DNA from: Deltaproteobacteria bacterium UBA6967
GTDB taxonomy: Bacteria; SAR324; NAC60-12
DNA length: 6,177 nucleotides
Direction of reading: 5' to 3'
Assembly: GCA_002450295.1 (NCBI GenBank)
Contig: DJYX01000188.1
Location: 1-6,177, forward strand
Made by a program: the position numbers and the translations under genes. The notes below the pieces were generated by a model. That model saw nothing but the letters and a program-made list of their open reading frames with translations, was not told the origin of the DNA and searched no databases. How positions within the stretch are numbered: position 1 is the stretch's first letter; every line of letters begins with the position of its first letter. Below, piece by piece: positions 5,967-6,177 of this stretch.

Positions 5967-5976
5967 TTCGAAATCA
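5963..5976. promoter_or_regulatory. Possible second CG-centred operator
   Basis: TTATTTCGAAATCA is symmetric at 12 of 14 positions, with a perfect core ATTTCGAAAT (5965-5974). Its centre is 63 bp from that of the main operator, and it overlaps the proposed -10 of the regulator gene. The half-site bases next to CG differ from the main operator (TTT rather than AAA), so binding by the same protein is uncertain. Confidence 0.3.
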
Positions 5977-6030
5977 ACAAGATGTAGTGGAATTTTTGGC
6001 TAAGCTCTGCTTGATCTAAGGAAACATCCC

Positions 6031-6177
6031 ATGAGTAATCCAAAGTTAACTGATGTCGCCCGGCTGGCAGGAGTATCGCCAGCAACAGTGAGCCGAGCGA
6101 TCAATCAACCAGCGATTGTCAATGCCAAGACTCTGGAGCGGATTCAACAAGCCATCCAGCAAATTGGCTATGAGACC
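6031..6177 (+). CDS. LacI-family transcriptional regulator, N-terminal fragment (3' end cut by window edge)
   Basis: Forty-nine codons run from ATG 6031 to the window edge without a stop. They encode the classic LacI helix-turn-helix: LTDVARLAGVS (6-16) as helix 1 and turn, PATVSRAIN (17-25) as recognition helix, and the third helix near 33-45 ending in the conserved IGYE (45-48). The ATG is preceded by AAGGAA at a 7-base spacing. The hinge and sugar-binding domain lie beyond the window; full proteins have about 330-350 residues. The divergent position next to an importer operon, with a LacI-type palindrome over the operon's promoter, makes it very likely the local repressor, relieved by the imported sugar or a product of it. 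The inducer cannot be inferred from this fragment. Confidence 0.95.
   Translation, partial: MSNPKLTDVARLAGVSPATVSRAINQPAIVNAKTLERIQQAIQQIGYET

Overview
The window holds most of a carbohydrate-uptake and catabolism operon on the minus strand, plus the first codons of a divergent LacI-type regulator gene on the plus strand. Read in the direction of transcription (right to left), the order is: regulatory region (about 5890-6030), periplasmic sugar-binding protein (4551-5783), two inner-membrane permeases (3580-4473 and 2670-3587), import ATPase (1578-2666), TIM-barrel sugar isomerase/epimerase (760-1506), and a Gfo/Idh/MocA dehydrogenase cut by the left edge (1-756). The regulator gene (6031-6177) is cut by the right edge.

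The organism is a Gram-negative bacterium, because the binding protein has a cleavable signal peptide and no lipobox. From memory of family sequences, the binding protein, the second permease and the isomerase most resemble proteins from Alphaproteobacteria such as rhizobia and their marine relatives. GC content is moderate and uneven, so the taxon is an inference and not certain.

How it likely works: the regulator binds the perfect 14-bp palindrome TGAAAACGTTTTCA (5900-5913), which overlaps the -10 region of the operon promoter, and shuts the operon off until an inducing sugar appears. The binding protein captures a sugar or glycoside and the permease pair plus ATPase import it. The dehydrogenase and TIM-barrel enzyme then transform it. 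That enzyme pair suggests oxidation followed by isomerisation or elimination, rather than simple phosphorylation. Translational spacing is tight (8-bp overlap, then 3-bp gaps). The exceptions are a 77-bp gap after the binding protein, which contains a strong hairpin, and a 71-bp gap before the isomerase gene.

I see no mobile element, CRISPR array, tRNA or rRNA, and no gene-free stretch over 300 bases. This is a recognisable type of locus, not a new system. The points most worth a second look are the wobble-paired hairpin between binding-protein and permease genes, the operator architecture with a possible second site 63 bp away, and the unknown substrate.
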